Shown here: positions 4,966 to 5,465 of the stretch, piece after piece
How positions within the stretch are numbered: position 1 is the stretch's first letter
Layout: every line of letters begins with the position of its first letter
NCBI GenBank assembly: GCA_016207545.1
Contig: JACQPO010000190.1
Location: 1 to 5,465 of the forward strand
Direction of reading: 5' to 3'
Length of the DNA stretch: 5,465 nt
Source of the DNA: Methanobacteriota archaeon
GTDB lineage: Archaea > Thermoplasmatota > Thermoplasmata > RBG-16-68-12 > EA-27
The notes under the pieces: generated by a model
What the model was told of the DNA's origin: nothing
Database searches by the model: none
What the model saw: the letters and a program-made list of their open reading frames with translations, nothing else
Program-made: the position numbers and the translations under genes

Positions 4966-5465
4966 GTGACGTACGTCCCCGTGGCGGACGCACCCGCCAT
5001 CCTCGTCGACGACCGGATCTTGGCGGTCGCGGACCTCCACATCGGCATCGAGGCGGCGCTTCAGGAGGCCGGGGTCCTCGTGCCGAGCCAGGCGCGCAGG
5101 CTCGGTCGCCGCGTGCGGGAACTCCTGGAGGCGACCGGCGCGAAGACCCTCGTGTTGCTCGGGGACGTGAAGCACTTTATCCCCGGCGTGAGTCCTGTCG
5201 AGCGGCGGGACATCCCGATCTTCTTCCAGGAGGTCCTCGACGTAGCGGACGAAGTCCACATCGCGGCGGGCAACCACGACGCCCTCATCCGGCCGTACGT
5301 GCCCGAGGGCGTCACCATCCACCGAGCGTCGGGGTTCCGGCTCCGCGACATCGCCTTCGTCCATGGGCACGCGTGGCCGGGGAAGGCCGTGATGGAGGCG
5401 AAGGTCCTGCTCATGGGCCACAACCACCCCGCGGTCGTCTTCGTGGACGCGCTCGGTGGGAAGAC
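4966..5465 (+). CDS. metallophosphoesterase, COG1407-type (partial, 3' end outside window)
   Basis: The first 166 codons of a calcineurin-like phosphoesterase are present, and the frame is still open at the window edge. Metal-binding blocks occur in the expected order: DLH (23-25) followed by IGIE (26-29), GDVKH (66-70), GNHD (102-105), HGH (133-135) and GHNHP (151-155). Together these make the two-metal centre of a phosphodiesterase or phosphatase. The DLHIG/GDVKH combination and a protein starting so close to the first block fit the COG1407 family ('ICC-like' phosphoesterases). In many archaea members of that family are neighbours of Lhr-type DNA/RNA helicases, so a nucleic-acid substrate is plausible. 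The substrate is not established from sequence. GTG at 4966 is chosen because the beta strand leading to DLH begins soon after, because an in-frame GTG at 4981 would trim it, and because TATA spacing agrees. The missing 3' end probably holds only the last small part of the domain or an extension. Confidence 0.92.
   Translation, partial: MTYVPVADAPAILVDDRILAVADLHIGIEAALQEAGVLVPSQARRLGRRVRELLEATGAKTLVLLGDVKHFIPGVSPVERRDIPIFFQEVLDVADEVHIAAGNHDALIRPYVPEGVTIHRASGFRLRDIAFVHGHAWPGKAVMEAKVLLMGHNHPAVVFVDALGGK

Noticed and set aside
4939..5427. A 162-codon minus-strand open frame opposite the phosphoesterase
   Set aside because: The plus strand carries all phosphoesterase metal-binding blocks in order. 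The reverse frame is the compositional mirror.
1..5465. CRISPR array, insertion sequence, toxin-antitoxin pair or other mobile or defence system
   Set aside because: No repeated spacer-like units, transposase motifs, terminal inverted repeats or small paired genes are seen. All genes are ordinary housekeeping or transport families with similar base composition.

Overview
This window reads as a chromosomal segment of a GC-rich archaeon. The evidence is a tRNA gene with no encoded CCA, AT-rich TATA-like boxes about 26-28 bp upstream of start codons (several apparently leaderless), an archaeal-type RtcB with the C-terminal lysine-glycine ending, an archaemetzincin, and a COG1407-type metallophosphoesterase. 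A euryarchaeal, possibly Thermoplasmata-like, host is my guess from gene content and composition. It is not shown directly. Coding density is high: there are five protein genes, one tRNA gene and only three short intergenic gaps (about 60-90 bp each).

Layout. Positions 34-107 hold an intronless tRNA-Phe(GAA). After a 90-bp gap with a TATA-like box and a Shine-Dalgarno sequence comes rtcB (198-1655, + strand), the tRNA-splicing and RNA-repair ligase. Its stop codon overlaps the GTG start of amzA (1652-2161, + strand), an archaemetzincin metalloprotease, so the two form a likely translationally coupled pair. The 3' end of amzA overlaps by 29 bp the 3' end of a convergent major facilitator transporter gene (3392-2133, - strand). 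A 73-bp divergent promoter region separates the transporter from nnr (3466-4905, + strand), a two-domain NAD(P)H-hydrate epimerase/dehydratase. The window ends inside a metallophosphoesterase gene (4966 onward, + strand).

How the genes work together. tRNA-Phe and rtcB share an RNA-maturation theme. amzA is tied to rtcB by the overlap, although its physiological substrate is not established. Nnr is a nicotinamide-nucleotide repair enzyme. The transporter's substrate cannot be read from sequence. The phosphoesterase belongs to a family often found beside Lhr-type helicases in archaea, but no such gene is visible here. A recurring regulatory pattern is that the transporter, nnr and phosphoesterase genes each have a TATA-like element centred about 26-27 bp upstream of the first base of the start codon, which predicts leaderless mRNAs. 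rtcB instead has a short predicted leader with a Shine-Dalgarno sequence.

I found no mobile element, CRISPR array, or clear sign of a novel defence or metabolic system. The more interesting points are the promoter architecture, the rtcB-amzA coupling and small deviations in conserved motifs.
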